Part shown: positions 9,540-23,639 of the stretch, one piece after another
Position numbering within the stretch: the first letter of the stretch is position 1
How the letters are laid out: the number at the start of each line of letters is the position of its first letter
Assembly (NCBI GenBank): GCA_003550325.1
Contig: QKWP01000041.1
Coordinates: 168,651-232,650, forward strand
Reading direction: 5' to 3'
Source of the DNA: Gigaspora rosea
Lineage: Eukaryota > Glomeromycota > Glomeromycetes > Diversisporales > Gigasporaceae
DNA length: 64,000 nucleotides
Position numbers and translations under genes: made by a program
Notes under the pieces: model-generated
Database searches by the model: none
What the model was told of the DNA's origin: nothing
What the model saw: only the letters and a program-made list of their open reading frames with translations

Positions 9540-10966
9540 TTTTAAATATTAAACTCAATAATCAACTTGTCACAGAACCTAACTCAATCAAACAGCATAT
9601 CAAATCACATTACCACAATTGGACTGCTCACAGACCTATTAACTAATCTCTCTTTGACAATTTTTGGTTTCAAGATTATCAGCCTCTTCCTCATATCAAT
9701 CCTGCCTGGTATACCCCTCTTACTGTTCTTATTACAGAAGAAGTTCTTCAAACAATATCCAAACTTACCAATGGCAAAGCCTGTGGTCCTACAGGAATTA
9801 GCTATAAAATGATCAAACACCTTGGTTCTCATAGTATTACTACACTTACTGCTTTGTTTAACCGATGCCTTTCTGAAAATCATATTCCTAAACTATGGAA
9901 ACATGAAAGAATTTTTCCTATTCCAAAAAACAACACTTTTGAGGGTAATCCAAATCTTACAAGACCTATTAGCCTTATTGAACACATACGAAAACTTTAT
10001 ACAAAAATTCTTACTAATAGACTGAATCAAGTCTTCTCAAAACATACTATACTATCTCCTTATAACTATGTTGCACACCCAAACAATAGCACTTCTATTC
10101 CTATTCACATTCTAAACAATCTAATTGAAGATGCAAATTGTAATCACAAAGAAATTTGGCTATTGTCTCAGGGTATGAGCAAGGCTTATGATTCTGTCAA
10201 CTTTACACTTTTTAAACGTTCTCTCACTCACCTTAATTTACTATCTAATATAATTAACATCCTTTTGGATTTACTAACTGACAGACAAAATCAAGTCATT
10301 ACTAATCTTGGCCTTATTGCACCTTATCAGGTCCAGAATGGTATAGATTAGGGTGAAACTATTACTTCTCTTCTTTGGAGAATTTACTATGATCCTTTAA
10401 TTACTCATATTTATACAAATACACCCAGTTACTCAATTGGCACATCTTGGATAACTAATCTCAAATACCAGATATTTGACAAAATCCAAACAAAATGCTC
10501 TGTTCTGGCATATATGGATGATACTTTGTGGATTGCCTCTTCACAAACTGAACTTACTAGAATAATCTCTATTGCAGAATCTTTCTATACTATGGCTAAC
10601 ATTCAAGTTAATCCATCTAAATCCATTCTATCAACTAATTTGAAAGTAAATAACTATACTCCTATTATTTTTAATAACTATGCCCTTCCACTATGGCCAT
10701 CATATCAACCTTTCAAATTTCTTGGATGCTGGTTTACACTTGACAACAAACAATCAAAGCAAACAAGTCTATTAATAACAGAATCTTCTCAGCTTATCAA
10801 TATTGCTAGAACTAAAAAAATTACTGATATACAAGCACGATATATTATAAATACTGTTGTAATTCCTACTATGGAATATCGTATACAAAATACTGTTATT
10901 AACAGATCAGCTTGTAACAAGATTCTTTCACACCATATAGGTCTAGTCAAGCAAAAGCCAAACTAA
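9540..10966 (+). pseudogene. LINE 1 ORF2: reverse transcriptase domain
   Basis: Upstream, I-T-E-E-V-L-Q and G-K-A-C-G-P-T-G-I-S-Y-K begin the domain (9730-9815). Then follow I-P-K..R-P-I-S-L-I-E-H (9930-9990), Q-G-M-S-K-A-Y-D (motif A, 10169-10192; LINE 3 has Q-D-M-S-K-A-F-D), the R-Q-N-Q-V motif, G-I-D-stop-G-E-T (motif B region), Y-M-D-D-T (motif C, 10513-10527) and F-K-F-L-G-C-W-F (10708-10731). The TAG at 10349-10351 replaces a Gln that LINE 2 and LINE 3 keep (Q-G-E-T), so it is a CAG-to-TAG change. The enzyme would copy element RNA at nicked target DNA. Confidence 0.88.
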
Positions 10967-11404
10967 GCCATACTATTCCAACTAGTACACTTCTCCATCC
11001 TCAACTTTATAATAATAAAAATATTTGGGATATAATAACACCATATCTCTAACTTTATTAAATGCTTAAATGACAACAACCTACTCGGTACTACAACTCA
11101 CATTCAAATCCACCAAATCCAAAATAACCTTTGGTCATCTACTAGCATCTTTTCATATCCTAATCCTACTATAAATGGTCCTAACTGCTATACAACTAAT
11201 TTTAAAATTATTCAACTTTTTAAACATCTGGGATGGAATATTAACACTAATTCTAACTTTAATATTCCATTTACTATCAAGAAAGGATCAATTTCTCTTG
11301 AATCTATACTATCTTCACATTCTAAATATCCTACTTTCAAAAAACAAATTAGACATCATCATCTTCTATTTCTTGATCAACTCACCTCCTTTGACAATTC
11401 CTGT

Positions 11405-12520
11405 TTGCTTGATTGGAAATATATCTCACCCAGACTTAACAAATTTCCAAAAAGCAAAATTCCTTTGTGGTTTACCTTTTTGGAGGACCAAACAACAAGT
11501 CATGCATATGAACGTACTATTTATTCACACTTCAATTTACTACAAACCAACTATTATAGCTATTCTACTGGACATTTTTCTAAATACACCAAACCTTGGC
11601 TTATTACTTTATTTGATAATCAAATAGTTATTGGCAAAGCACGTCACCAATCCAGTTCTTTAGATTATACTCTTATTACACATTGGCAGTGCAATATCCA
11701 GCCACAATTTACACAATTATACCCAACACCACCTATTATTACATCTCTATGCTCTAACTGCTCTCTTAATTCCAATATTATTGCAAACAAATGTACTATT
11801 CTTATTCCAACAAGCCATGCTACCAAATTTTTTGGAAGACTTAATCCTGACAAATCTGTAAACCTAAATGCTAATTACCTTGACCTTATTTTTTCAACTG
11901 AAACAAGAAATCCAACAAGTATTCCAATATTACCAAATCTTCTTATACCCACAGTACAAATACCTTCTTTTTTTCATTCTAGCCCTGCACTTGATACTTT
12001 GCAATCTATTTGCCATTACAATAGTCATCTAACAGAATTAACATTTTATACTGATGGTTCTGTTATTGATCTGAGCAACTCTCAGTGCTCTATAGGTATT
12101 GGCTGGATACAATTACATAACCAGGACATTTTATATACTTTTCAATCACAAATCAAATTTTGGCTAAGTTCTTTTAAAGCTGAGCTAGTAGCAGTCCTAT
12201 CAGCTATTAGCACTGCTCCTAGAAACTGTTCTATACAAATCTTTACAGATTCCCAATCTGTAATATCCAAATACAACAGCTTAATCATACTATGCCTCTC
12301 TCTAAACCTTTTAATATACCTTATTGGCCTATTTAGAATACTACACTAAACTTTATTAGATCATACAATCTTAATATTACTTTTCATAAAGTTACTGCAC
12401 ACCAAGATGATGAATTCAATAACAAAGCTGATCAACTAGCTCGCTGTCATCAAACTGCTCCATACCTTCTTTTTGATTCACAGAATATTTACAATCACAA
12501 TTTTACTCTCTCTATTAATA
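11405..12520 (+). pseudogene. LINE 1 ORF2: connection with Cys motif, then RNase H
   Basis: A long open stretch carries G-K-A-R-H, then C-S-N-C, ten residues, C (about 11750-11793), shared with LINE 2. RNase H follows: Y-T-D-G-S (first Asp, 12050-12062), G-I-G-W-I, F-K-A-E-L-V-A (Glu, 12175-12195) and F-T-D-S-Q-S-V (second Asp, 12241-12261). After a frameshift near 12290-12350 come T-A-H-Q-D-D and N-K-A-D-Q-L-A-R with the last Asp (about 12422-12445). RNase H removes the RNA strand of the cDNA hybrid. The catalytic residues are kept but the frame is broken. Confidence 0.85.
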
Positions 12521-12799
12521 ATTTTCCTATTGAACTTCCTATCTGTCGCTGTGTTAGAACATTGTTAGAACTATATACCATGCACATATACTTGCTCTTT
12601 GGTTCTCTCAAAATCAGTTTCAACAATGGCTACAAATATCACAATATATTAACTGAAATGCTAACTGGTTATATATTAATAATAACCAAAAAATTTCAAA
12701 CTTTTCACATAGTTTTCACTCTTCAACACTCAATTCTTTTAGAATTAAAATACTTTTAGATGATCTCCTTGCTCCACATATTCTTCATCGAAGAAATCC

Positions 12800-13382
12800 A
12801 TCTTACCCTAATACCTGTCACCTTTGCCAACAAACAAGTGAACCCTTACACTAGATTATCTGTCCTACCTCTGAACTTTTATTTAAACTTATAAAAGACT
12901 CTTTAGCTTATATACTAAGTACTAACAAATTTGAAATCTCTAATTTAGCTGCTGAGAATCTATATACTCAAATTATGAACTTAAATAGCTTTCAAATTCA
13001 TCAACTTTACAACCAACCTTCTTTGCTTTCTACATTATCTGGTTTGATACCTTTGGATATTATCTCTATTCTATATGAACTCACTACATCTTCTAAATCT
13101 GCCTGCTCCCTTACTGTTTCACTCTTACTTAATATCAATAAGCAAATTTATACAAGTATTTGGATTCCATACTGTATTTCTAGATCTCAAAATCAAGCAA
13201 TATACTCTCAAGCTTCACCTTCTTTTTCTAATACATTTTCTATACCCAATCTTTCAAAAAATATACAAGATAGTCATAATCACATTTCTGACATTTTACT
13301 ACAAAAAATTAAAACTTGGTTGTATAAATGGATTAAATTTTCTACACCTTCATCTGATATTCTTACATATACACAAATCTAG
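12800..13382 (+). pseudogene. LINE 1 ORF2: zinc knuckle and C terminus
   Basis: C-H-L-C then H-stop-I-I-C (about 12817-12864) gives the CxxC-x(7)-H-x(4)-C knuckle also seen in LINE 2 (near 46040-46090) and LINE 3 (56391-56440). The TAG inside it is one further decay. The rest, to the TAG at 13380-13382, is a helical, Ser/Ile-rich tail including the phrase I-W-I-P-Y-C-I. The sequence from the stop codon into the 3' UTR (AATCTAGGTGAG) is shared with LINE 2, which supports this as the true end. Confidence 0.75.
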
Positions 13383-13570
13383 GTGAGCCTTGGCCACTCT
13401 GGTAGGTTTAGGCTGCAGATAAGTATTTAGGTTTACTTAGATATATGTCTGAGTTTTTATTCTTAGCATTAGATTTAAAAAAAATAAAATTTCTTTCAGT
13501 ATTGTAAAAAGTTTCTATTAAATTTAATAAAGATAAAAGCAAGGTCTCACCTTAACATTTAAAAAAAAAA

Positions 13571-14160
13571 TAAACTTTTTTAGAACCTAAAAATATATTA
13601 AATGGCAGAATTGTTTTATTTACTTGAAATTTGGAAAAAAGATGCTTTAAATTTGATTTTTTTGATCAAAAATCCAAAATTATGTATCTATTCTCCAAAT
13701 TTTAAGTAAAATAAAAATAACTTTTCCAATTTGATGTATTTTTAGGCAGTGTTGTCACTTGGACGTTTTTTGGACATTTTGGACATTTTTTCAAATTAAA
13801 ATTACTTAAAATTTTATTAAGATAATCTATTTTAATTTTTTCACCAATTAGTCTAGCACCTAAAAAAATATATAATTATATATTTTTTTAAAGTACTTTA
13901 TTGATTAGTTAAACATGGGACATAGGCTTGGATGATTTTGGACAATCTTGGACATTGGACAAAAAACATAGTATGGACACGTCCAAGTGACAACACTATT
14001 TTTAGGTGCTGAAAATGTTTACTTAGTGCATAAAGTTAGAATTAATAAAAATTTGTGTATTATAAGATTTTATAAAATTTTATTAATAAAATTTTATAAA
14101 ATCATATGATTCATAAAATTTTACTAATTAATTTTAACTTCATGTACTAAGTAAATGTAA
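13571..14160. repeat. Satellite family A, block 1 continued after LINE 1
   Basis: The array resumes after the LINE: palindrome B is centred near 13663 (TTTTGATCAAAAATCC) and palindrome A near 14087. The distance is about 164 bp once the hAT-type MITE (260 bp with its duplication) is subtracted. The sequence continues the unit cut at 7488. Confidence 0.85.
13739..14006. mobile_element. 252-bp hAT-type MITE with 8-bp duplication
   Basis: TTTTTAGG occurs at 13739-13746 and 13999-14006. The termini are CAGTGTTGTCACTTGGACGT and, complemented, TAGTGTTGTCACTTGGACGT, a 20-bp inverted repeat with the (C/T)AGTG start typical of hAT elements. The uninterrupted target (GATGTATTTTTAGGTGCTG) is present at about 7318-7336 in the same satellite, giving an internal empty site. 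No coding capacity. Confidence 0.93.
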
Positions 14161-14240
14161 GTATATTTAGAATCAGACCAGTCTGGTCTAATTCTGGACC
14201 AGACCTGAGCTGGACCTAGTCTAATTCTGGGCTGATCTGA
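14161..14240. repeat. Palindromic CTGGTC/GACCAG-rich stretch
   Basis: AGACCAGTCTGGTCT is a perfect short palindrome, followed by degenerate CTGGAC/CTGATC repeats. The hAT-type MITE at 36996-37317 also carries GACTGGTCC/GGACCAGACC repeats, so a relationship is possible. No target duplication was found here. Confidence 0.5.
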
Positions 14241-14569
14241 ACTGGATCTAATAATATATTGTTTAAATACCTTCTCTAAAAAATTTTGAATTTGTTATAT
14301 TAAATAAAGAATTAAATTGGAGTGGTCTAACCTTTGATTAATTTATTTAACTCTATCACTTTGGTAATCACTAGTCATAGTACTCCTTGTACCTGGTCCT
14401 AATTACCCATCATCAATTGCTTAATATATAACCCAATCAGCCTCTAATCTTAATTTTCCTTTAATCATTATGCATGTCAATGTCAATTAGCATGCGCCTT
14501 ACTAAATGCAAGGGTCTCCAAATACTATACAACAAGTAACTTATTACTTTACAAACTATAGAAATCAGT
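14241..14569. other. No feature recognised
   Basis: AT-rich DNA without a credible open frame or repeat border. Confidence 0.5.
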
Positions 14570-15010
14570 TGCAGATTTTAATGAATCACTATGAATTGAA
14601 CAAGATGATACACAGATCTTAAGTGACTATAGTAAAACTTATTAAATAAAAAATAAATATAAAGAGCTATTTGCAAAAGTAAATAGATTATCAGAATCAA
14701 ACCAATGATGACAATAACTCATCAAAAAATGAATAAATACAAAGTTATAGCATATTTAAATAACTATTAGAAATCAAACTAAATTATGCAGGATATTAAG
14801 CAAATGCAATGTGGTGACATTGTATAATGAATAAATATAAAAAATTACCTAACAAACTTAAACAAATAATAAGAAATTAAGTTCAAACATTGTATGGATG
14901 CTAATAGTGCAGTAAACCTACTGCATGAAAGAATTACTTGACAGATTAAATAAATCACTAGTTATCAACTAAATGAGGCATAGGCATTAGAAATTTATAG
15001 AACAACCTTC
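14570..15010. repeat. Second locus of the degenerate ~100-bp tandem family
   Basis: Units with (A/T)TTAAATAA.(T/C).(A/C)TTAGAAAT, then CAAACTAAATTATGCAGG, TATTAAGCAAATGCA and GTATAATGAATAAATA recur about every 100 bp. They match the pattern at 2130-2790 in order and wording. About four units, heavily diverged. Confidence 0.65.
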
Positions 15011-15150
15011 ACAAGATAAATATATGGGGTATTCCCAATTAAAATCTTAAAATAGACTACACAAAGTTGATTTTTCATTTTGCATTACATAGAATCTAAA
15101 AACTTTAGTCATTAGATTAATTTTTTTTTATTTTTTTACTTACAATAATT
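15011..15150. repeat. Short stretch of satellite family B
   Basis: ACAAAGTTGATTTTTCATTT followed by GCATTACATAGAATCTAAAA, CTTTAGTCATTAGATT and a T run. This is the repeating phrase of the arrays at 18841-20316 and 32650-37570. Confidence 0.75.
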
Positions 15151-15952
<802 letters not shown>

Positions 15953-15969
15953 TAGTCTAAATAGCCAAT

Positions 15970-16590
15970 AATATTGAAGTGTTTGTCAAATATATTTTTT
16001 TAAAATATTTTTATTTTTCCGTCGAACGTAAAAATCAAAAGTCGATTAATAAAAAATTCTCCAATATTTATGAAAATTTTGTGATAAGTGTATTTTGACC
16101 TGCTGAATAAGGTTACTTAATCGATTTTTATCGATTTGCTTAGTAAAATTTAGACTTTACTATATAGCGATGTTAGTCAATTGTGTGGCGAATATATTTT
16201 TTTAAAAAATTTTAATTTTTCTGTCGAACGCAAAAATCAAAAGTCAATTAATAAAAAATTCTCCAATGCTTATAAAAATTTTGTGGTAAGTGTATTTTGA
16301 TCTGCTGAATAAGGTTACTTAATCGATTTTTTTCAATTTGCTTAGTAAAATTTAGACTTTACTATGTAGCGACGTTTGTCAATTGTGGGGCGAATATATT
16401 TTTTTAAAAAATTTTAATTTTTCCGTCGAACGTAAAAATCAAAAGTCAATTAATAAAAAATTCTTCTATCCTTGTAAATATTTTGTGATAAGTGTATTTT
16501 GACCTGCTCAATAAGGTTACTTAATCGAATTTAATCGATTAACTTAGCAAATTTTAGACTTTACTATGTAGCGACTTTTGTCAATTGTGG
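15970..16590. repeat. Three tandem copies of a 202-bp unit
   Basis: The marker GTCGAACG occurs at 16021, 16223 and 16425, an exact 202-bp period. Each unit contains AAAAATCAAAAGTC(G/A)ATTAA, TTGTG(A/G)TAAGTGTATTTTGA, AAGGTTACTTAATCGA and TTTAGACTTTACTAT(A/G)TAGCG. Identity between units is high. Non-coding. Confidence 0.93.
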
Positions 16591-16787
16591 GGTAACTTAT
16601 TTTCAGGCCAAAGACGTTTTTGAGATTTTTTTAAATATTATAAAATTTGATTGGTCAATAGTCCTATCACTAGGGGTAGGGGGTCAGGACCTATGTAAAC
16701 CCTAATCACGTAATTTACTGCATTTACTGCAATTCCCTTATTACTAATAAATTTCAAAATAATACATTTTAATTAAAAATTATTTAA

Positions 16788-18840
<2,053 letters not shown>

Positions 18841-19014
18841 TTTCATTTTGTACTACATCTGAAAAATTCTGTTAGTCGGATTTTTTTAATTTACTGTAAA
18901 TTAATAGTATAATGTTGTATTTAAAATTAAGTTATACAAAGTTACTTTTTCATTTTGCATTATATAGAATCTAAAAACTTGAGTCAGTTGGTCAAATTTT
19001 TTATTTTTTTTAAT

Positions 19015-19355
19015 TTAATTGACAATTCACAATAGAAGGAGAATTTTAACTGGGGGAGATTTTTATAATAAAACATAATAAAATAGGAATCATGATTCCT
19101 ATAGTTTTATAAAATTTTTTGAATTTTAATTGCTTGTAACATTTTATTTACCTAACTAATTTTACTGATCTAGCTATCATTAGAATCACAAAAACTAGCT
19201 CTACAACTTTTATTAGAAGTCTACAAGATGTTAACTTAATAAAAAATTAACTTTACATAGACAGGAATGCTGATTTTTGTATTTTATATGTAATTTATAT
19301 TGTGTTATGTATTTTATTAATACAAATTCTCCTTCTTTCGCGAATTGTCAATTAA
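19015..19355 (+). mobile_element. 333-bp MITE (family M), forward copy
   Basis: Termini TTGACAATTCACAATAGAAG and, complemented, TTGACAATTCGCGAAAGAAG, flanked by TTAA (19015-19018 and 19352-19355). Removing the element and one TTAA restores TTTAATTTAATGTAAACC, the intact satellite B phrase found near 20176. A TA duplication would restore the same empty site, so TTAA versus TA cannot be decided. The interior carries a core (19165-19228) shared with the foldback element at 59714. Non-coding. Confidence 0.88.
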
Positions 19356-19719
19356 TGTAAACCAAAAGAATAATGTTTACATATAAAATTAGGCCATGCA
19401 AAGTTTGATTTTTTATTTTGCATTACATGGAATTTGAAAACTTGGATAAACTTGGGTCTATTAGAGAGGTTTTTAGTTTACTATAAATTAATAGAATAAT
19501 GTTTACATCTAAGATTAGGCACACAAAGTTCATTTTCGTTTTGCATTACATGAAATTTGAAAACTTGGATCAGTTGGTCAGATTTTTTTTTATTTTTTTT
19601 AATTACTGTAAATTAATAGAGTAATGTTTACATCTAAGATTAGGCATGCAAAGTTGATTTTATTTTGCATTTCATAGAATCTGAAAACTTGGGTCAGTTG
19701 GTTAGAATTTTTTTTTAAT

Positions 19720-20072
19720 TTAATTGACAATTCACGAAAGAAGGAGAATTTATATTAATAAAATACATAATACTTAATATAAATTAACATATAAAATACA
19801 AAAATCAGCATTCCTGACTATGTAAAGTTAATTTTTTATTAATTTAACATCTTGTAGACTTCTAATAAAAGTTGTAGAGCTAGTTTTTGTGATTCTAATG
19901 ATAGCTAGATTAGTAAAATTAGTTAGGTGTATAAAAAGTTACAAGCAATTAATATTCAAAAAATTTTATAAACTATAGGAATCATGATTCCTGTATTAAC
20001 ATATTTTATTATGTTTTATTATAAAAATCTCCCCCGGTTAAAATTCTCCTTCTATCGTGAATTGTCAATTAA
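19720..20072 (-). mobile_element. 345-bp MITE (family M), inverted copy
   Basis: Reverse complement of the element at 19019-19351 over its whole length, with small length differences, flanked by TTAA at 19720-19723 and 20069-20072. With its partner it makes a large inverted repeat with a 370-bp satellite B loop. Confidence 0.88.
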
Positions 20073-20325
20073 TTTAATTTAAACCAAAAGAATAATGTTT
20101 ACATCAAAGATTAGGCCATGTAGCATTATATAGAATCTGAAAACTTGGATCAGTTGGTTAGGATTTTTTTTTTAATTTAATGTAAACCAAAAGAATAATA
20201 TTCACATCTAAGATTAGGCCATGCAAAGTTTGATTTTTTATTTTGTATTATATGGAATTTGAAAACTTGGATAAACTTGGGTCTTTCAGGGAGTTTTTTT
20301 TAATTTGGAGGTATTCATAAATAAC

Positions 20326-20405
20326 GAGTCCACCAGGGCGACCACGAAAATTACAGATCACATGGTCACCATCAATCATCTCCGACCCGCTGACCATTAC
20401 GATAA
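20326..20405 (+). repeat. MULE left terminal inverted repeat
   Basis: Matches the complement of 30198-30277. It includes GACCACGAAAATTAC and CATGGTCACCATC. The sequence stays recognisably paired to about base 20405, then diverges. Confidence 0.93.
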
Positions 20406-21739
20406 CGATCATAATTACAGATTACGTATCGAACGATATATCTACCAATTAAAATGATTTACGTCGAGAACTTCTGATCTGAACTTTGAACTTTTTTTAT
20501 TGTTAAGCTTAAATATTTGGTACGTTGGGAAAGTCGTTTTCGATAGTGTAATGTCCAACTAACGTTATAAACCTAACAACAACACAAAATATACTACGTA
20601 ACAAGACCAAAACTCTAATATGGTAGGTTTCGAACAGAGGCGGAGTTGATTTGGTTCAGGTTTTTAGAGCCTTGAGCCTTGAAGAGTAATGTTGGGTTTC
20701 AGTTAAGTTCCTTTTATGTACTGGTATAATACTTGGGTAGAATGCTTGGGTATTCAAACACCAATACTTCTTTGACTTTAGTTCAAGTCTACTACTTAAT
20801 TCGGATCGCATGATTACAGTTCCACGGGCCCATGAAATCTCAACGTCACGGGGATCGAACAATGCAGAATTACGAGCTTCGATTAGGAATAATCAAGTTT
20901 TGCTATATAAGGTAGGAAGTACAATCAAGGTTTTTTTTGCTCTCTTTCCCTTACGATCGATAAAGACTTTTGGAATGACAATAACGATTTATTACGAATG
21001 AGGTTTCAAGAATAAGGGAATAACTATTCTATGTTAACGCTTCTACTCAACACAATTATGTTTTTATAATAATAACTGGGATAACAGAAAGTATATTTGG
21101 ACGATTTATTATAAACGAAACCTTAAAAGATAAGTAATCGACCACTGGAGCCACTACTTCTACTATTATGGTTTCGAAGTATTACACTCAACTAAGCTGT
21201 AATTCTACTGAGTTAGTTTTATTTCCTCGCGACAGAAGAATCGCTTAAATACTTTTTACATCTTTATGATTATACAATTTGGCGATTTGAACAATCCAAC
21301 ATTTTGGATAAAGCGAATAAACAATAAAGTGGATAAATTCAATAAATCGAATAAATTCGATAAATCGCATAAATCCATTAGTGCAGTAAATTGCATAAAG
21401 GTGATTGGATAAATTGAATTTAGCGGATAAGGAAACAATAAAGAAATGATTTTCTATTATTCGTGAGCCCTTCACTACGTACGTAAAGATTATCATTAAT
21501 AATTTTGCCAAGCATATTTATGTTTTTAATACAAAAATTAAATGCATAAAATTCATTATTAAAAGTAGTCATTGAAGCTTAAACTGACACGTAACAAAGA
21601 TAAGCTTTTGAGCTTCTACACTCTTTTTTTTTTTTTTTGTCTTTGTGAAATACTAATTAAATAAAAAAACTTCAAATATTCTATGAAAAAGTTATAGATA
21701 AGAAATATTAAATAGTGAAAATTTTTAATTTAGTAGGTC
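20406..21739. other. MULE left subterminal region
   Basis: No credible gene. Short open frames on both strands at 20656-21001 overlap and show no domain. A run of ATAAATCGAATAAATTCGAT-like steps at 21340-21380 is a short tandem repeat. A T run lies at 21625-21640. Confidence 0.5.
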
Positions 21740-23570
21740 TCATTACGTTTCTATATTTTTTGCAGTTATGGGGTTGGTATCATCGGTTGAAATACTTTTA
21801 CTAAATTTTGGTTTATTATTAGAATTATCTGATTCTTCTGGATACGATAAGTACATCAGGTATAGTTTTTTGGTTTCTGATGCCCAAGTTGCCCTCTGGT
21901 GTCTTTGTTTTTCTATTGTACTAATCGACTCCACTCCATAATCATGCGAACCTGCCACCAATTATTAGCAAATTTTTCAGAATTTATTCACTTAATTGCC
22001 TGTTCAAACAAAGTCCAATTTGTCTCAACATAGGAATGGGCTTCTTCTTCTGGATCTTCTTCAATATTAATACTACTATTAAGTACATTATTTACTGTAG
22101 TTTCAACTCCAGAAAGTGCAACAGGCAAAGTTCTAGTTGTTATTTCTTCACCTTCATAATTTTTTAAAACAAGAAATGGTGGTGTAGTGCGACGTTTGAA
22201 ATTATTTTGTATTAGTTGTCATCATTGACCATTGGGCATAATTGCAACCTGCTGAACTAAATGTTTACATAACAAAAAACGATTTTCAAGGAAAGCTGGA
22301 CAGCTGCAGACCCAATAACTAATATTAGTAAAATATGAACTTTCCAGGTTAGCTGTTTCTTCATTAATGTTTCACTTTCTTTTACCTTTAATATGTCTAC
22401 TAGCATTAATATTTGTATTTTGGTCACCTTTTGAACTAGCTGCATTCCATGCTTTTTTGAAATCATCCCACTACCACGGCGCCACAATACCAGTTATAAT
22501 TTGCTGAAGTCGCTCCCTCTGTGCTGGTATTATTTCATTAATTAGTGTCCAAAGTAATAAATCGAGTCTTGGGCAACTAAATTGGTGCAAATAATATCAT
22601 TTGATAACACTCCAATGAGCTTCAATCTTCATTGTTGTTTTGCCGAAAGGTATAGTAGATCTAGCTGATCGTGCCCATAGGTTCCACCGATCTGGCAAAT
22701 ACCAGTTGCTCCAGAAGTATGCCATAGTAATTTAATGAGTTTTCAATACAGAATTGATATATCTCTTTTACAGCATTTTGTCTAATTTCTGTTGGCATTA
22801 GGGTGTTTCCTTGTGCATATCAAAATGTTTTTTTATGAGCATCAAAACTGTTGCCTGGCATTCTAATGGGCAGATAATATACTGTTTTGGATCACGATCA
22901 TCCTCTGCTGGGTAAAATGCCTGATCAATGAAATCAAACTCGTTTGCCGCTTGTGCAATATTATAGGTTATATGCAATAATGCTTCATGTTTTGCACTAC
23001 TTGATAATTTGGCTTTTTCTTTAAGTTTAAGCTTCAATGCTTGATTCATGTGCCAAGCACATAATTGGACTATAGATGGTCCCACACTTCAGTTGCAGCA
23101 TTAATTTCTGCAAAATCTTTATCTGTAAACACAAAATTTGGATTTACATTATGCACTTTTATAGCTTTTAAAAAGCACTCTAGGGTTTTACGACGCTTTC
23201 CTGTATTAGTATTTGTATCCTTTACTTTTGTTGTATCAAGAATTAAATATGCAATTGGGAAGCCAGTACCTTCTACATCAGCAATAACACCATAGAGCTC
23301 ATAGTGTCCTCTTGCCATCCTGTAAGTTGCGTCAAGATAAATTTCATTAATATTTATATTATAATTCTTAATTTCTTCCAGTAGGGGCGTAATAAAGCCA
23401 ATGACTATAGTGTCTGAATCCTTTATCTCTAAGCACCATTGGAAGCCGTGGCTTTGATGCTCACTTAGCAGTTTGCATGCAGATTCGATATGATTGTCAT
23501 ATCGTTGAAATAACTTTTGGTTGCCATGGATTTCCAATAGTACTAGCATTTGATACGTGCCTTCGGCATG
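21740..23570 (-). pseudogene. MULE transposase: catalytic core and SWIM zinc finger
   Basis: From the minus-strand start near 23570: L-D-A-T-Y-R-M-A (first catalytic Asp, residue about 73 of the 23549-23070 frame), then G-F-P-I-A-Y, then F-T-D-K-D (second Asp). A one-base insertion near 23078 shifts the frame before C-A-W-H-M-N-Q-A, the conserved Cys/His helix. The third acidic residue lies in K-I-E-A-H-W-S-V-I-K (about 22600-22640), followed by TGA (22597-22599) where Arg is expected. A TAG (22471-22473) sits in a W-stop-W context. C-S-C, ten residues, C-K-H (about 22257-22310) is the SWIM finger. The 3' end is Ser/Asn-rich. MULE transposases bind the terminal repeats and cut both strands. 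Confidence 0.88.
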
Positions 23571-23639
23571 TGGAAAGATATTTCAATATTATATATTTGT
23601 TATCTGTTTATATTGTTAAGTAAATTCTATTTTTATTTT

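Larger units (their letters stand above)
7480..13579 (+). mobile_element. LINE 1: 6.1-kb non-LTR retrotransposon in satellite A
   Basis: The element spans 7489-13570 and is bracketed by a 9-bp duplication, TAAACTTTT (7480-7488 and 13571-13579). Outside it, the satellite A unit continues on both sides. It ends in a ten-A tail (13561-13570) preceded by AATAAAGATAAAAG and CTCACCTTAACA, a 3' end also found in LINE 2 at 45273. Domain order is linker, APE-type endonuclease, reverse transcriptase, Cys motif, RNase H, CxxC..HxxxxC knuckle. This order is known for RNase H-bearing LINE clades such as Tad and I. ORF1 and about the first 55 residues of ORF2 are missing compared with LINE 2, so it is 5'-truncated. 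All parts carry stops and frameshifts. Confidence 0.9.
18841..20316. repeat. Satellite-like family B, block 1
   Basis: Repeating phrase, about 80-130 bp: AATTAATAGAATAATGTTTA, CATCTAAGATTAGGC, ATGCAAAGTTGATTTT, TTTTGCATTACATGGAAT, TTGAAAACTTGGGTCAGTTG, GTCAGATTTTTTTT. Units occur in one orientation with length variation. Two MITEs and, at its right end, the MULE are inserted in it. The same family forms 32650-37570. Confidence 0.85.

Noticed and set aside
9605..9883. Minus-strand frame opposite the LINE 1 RT
   Set aside because: Shadow of the plus-strand RT coding region, where recognised motifs lie.
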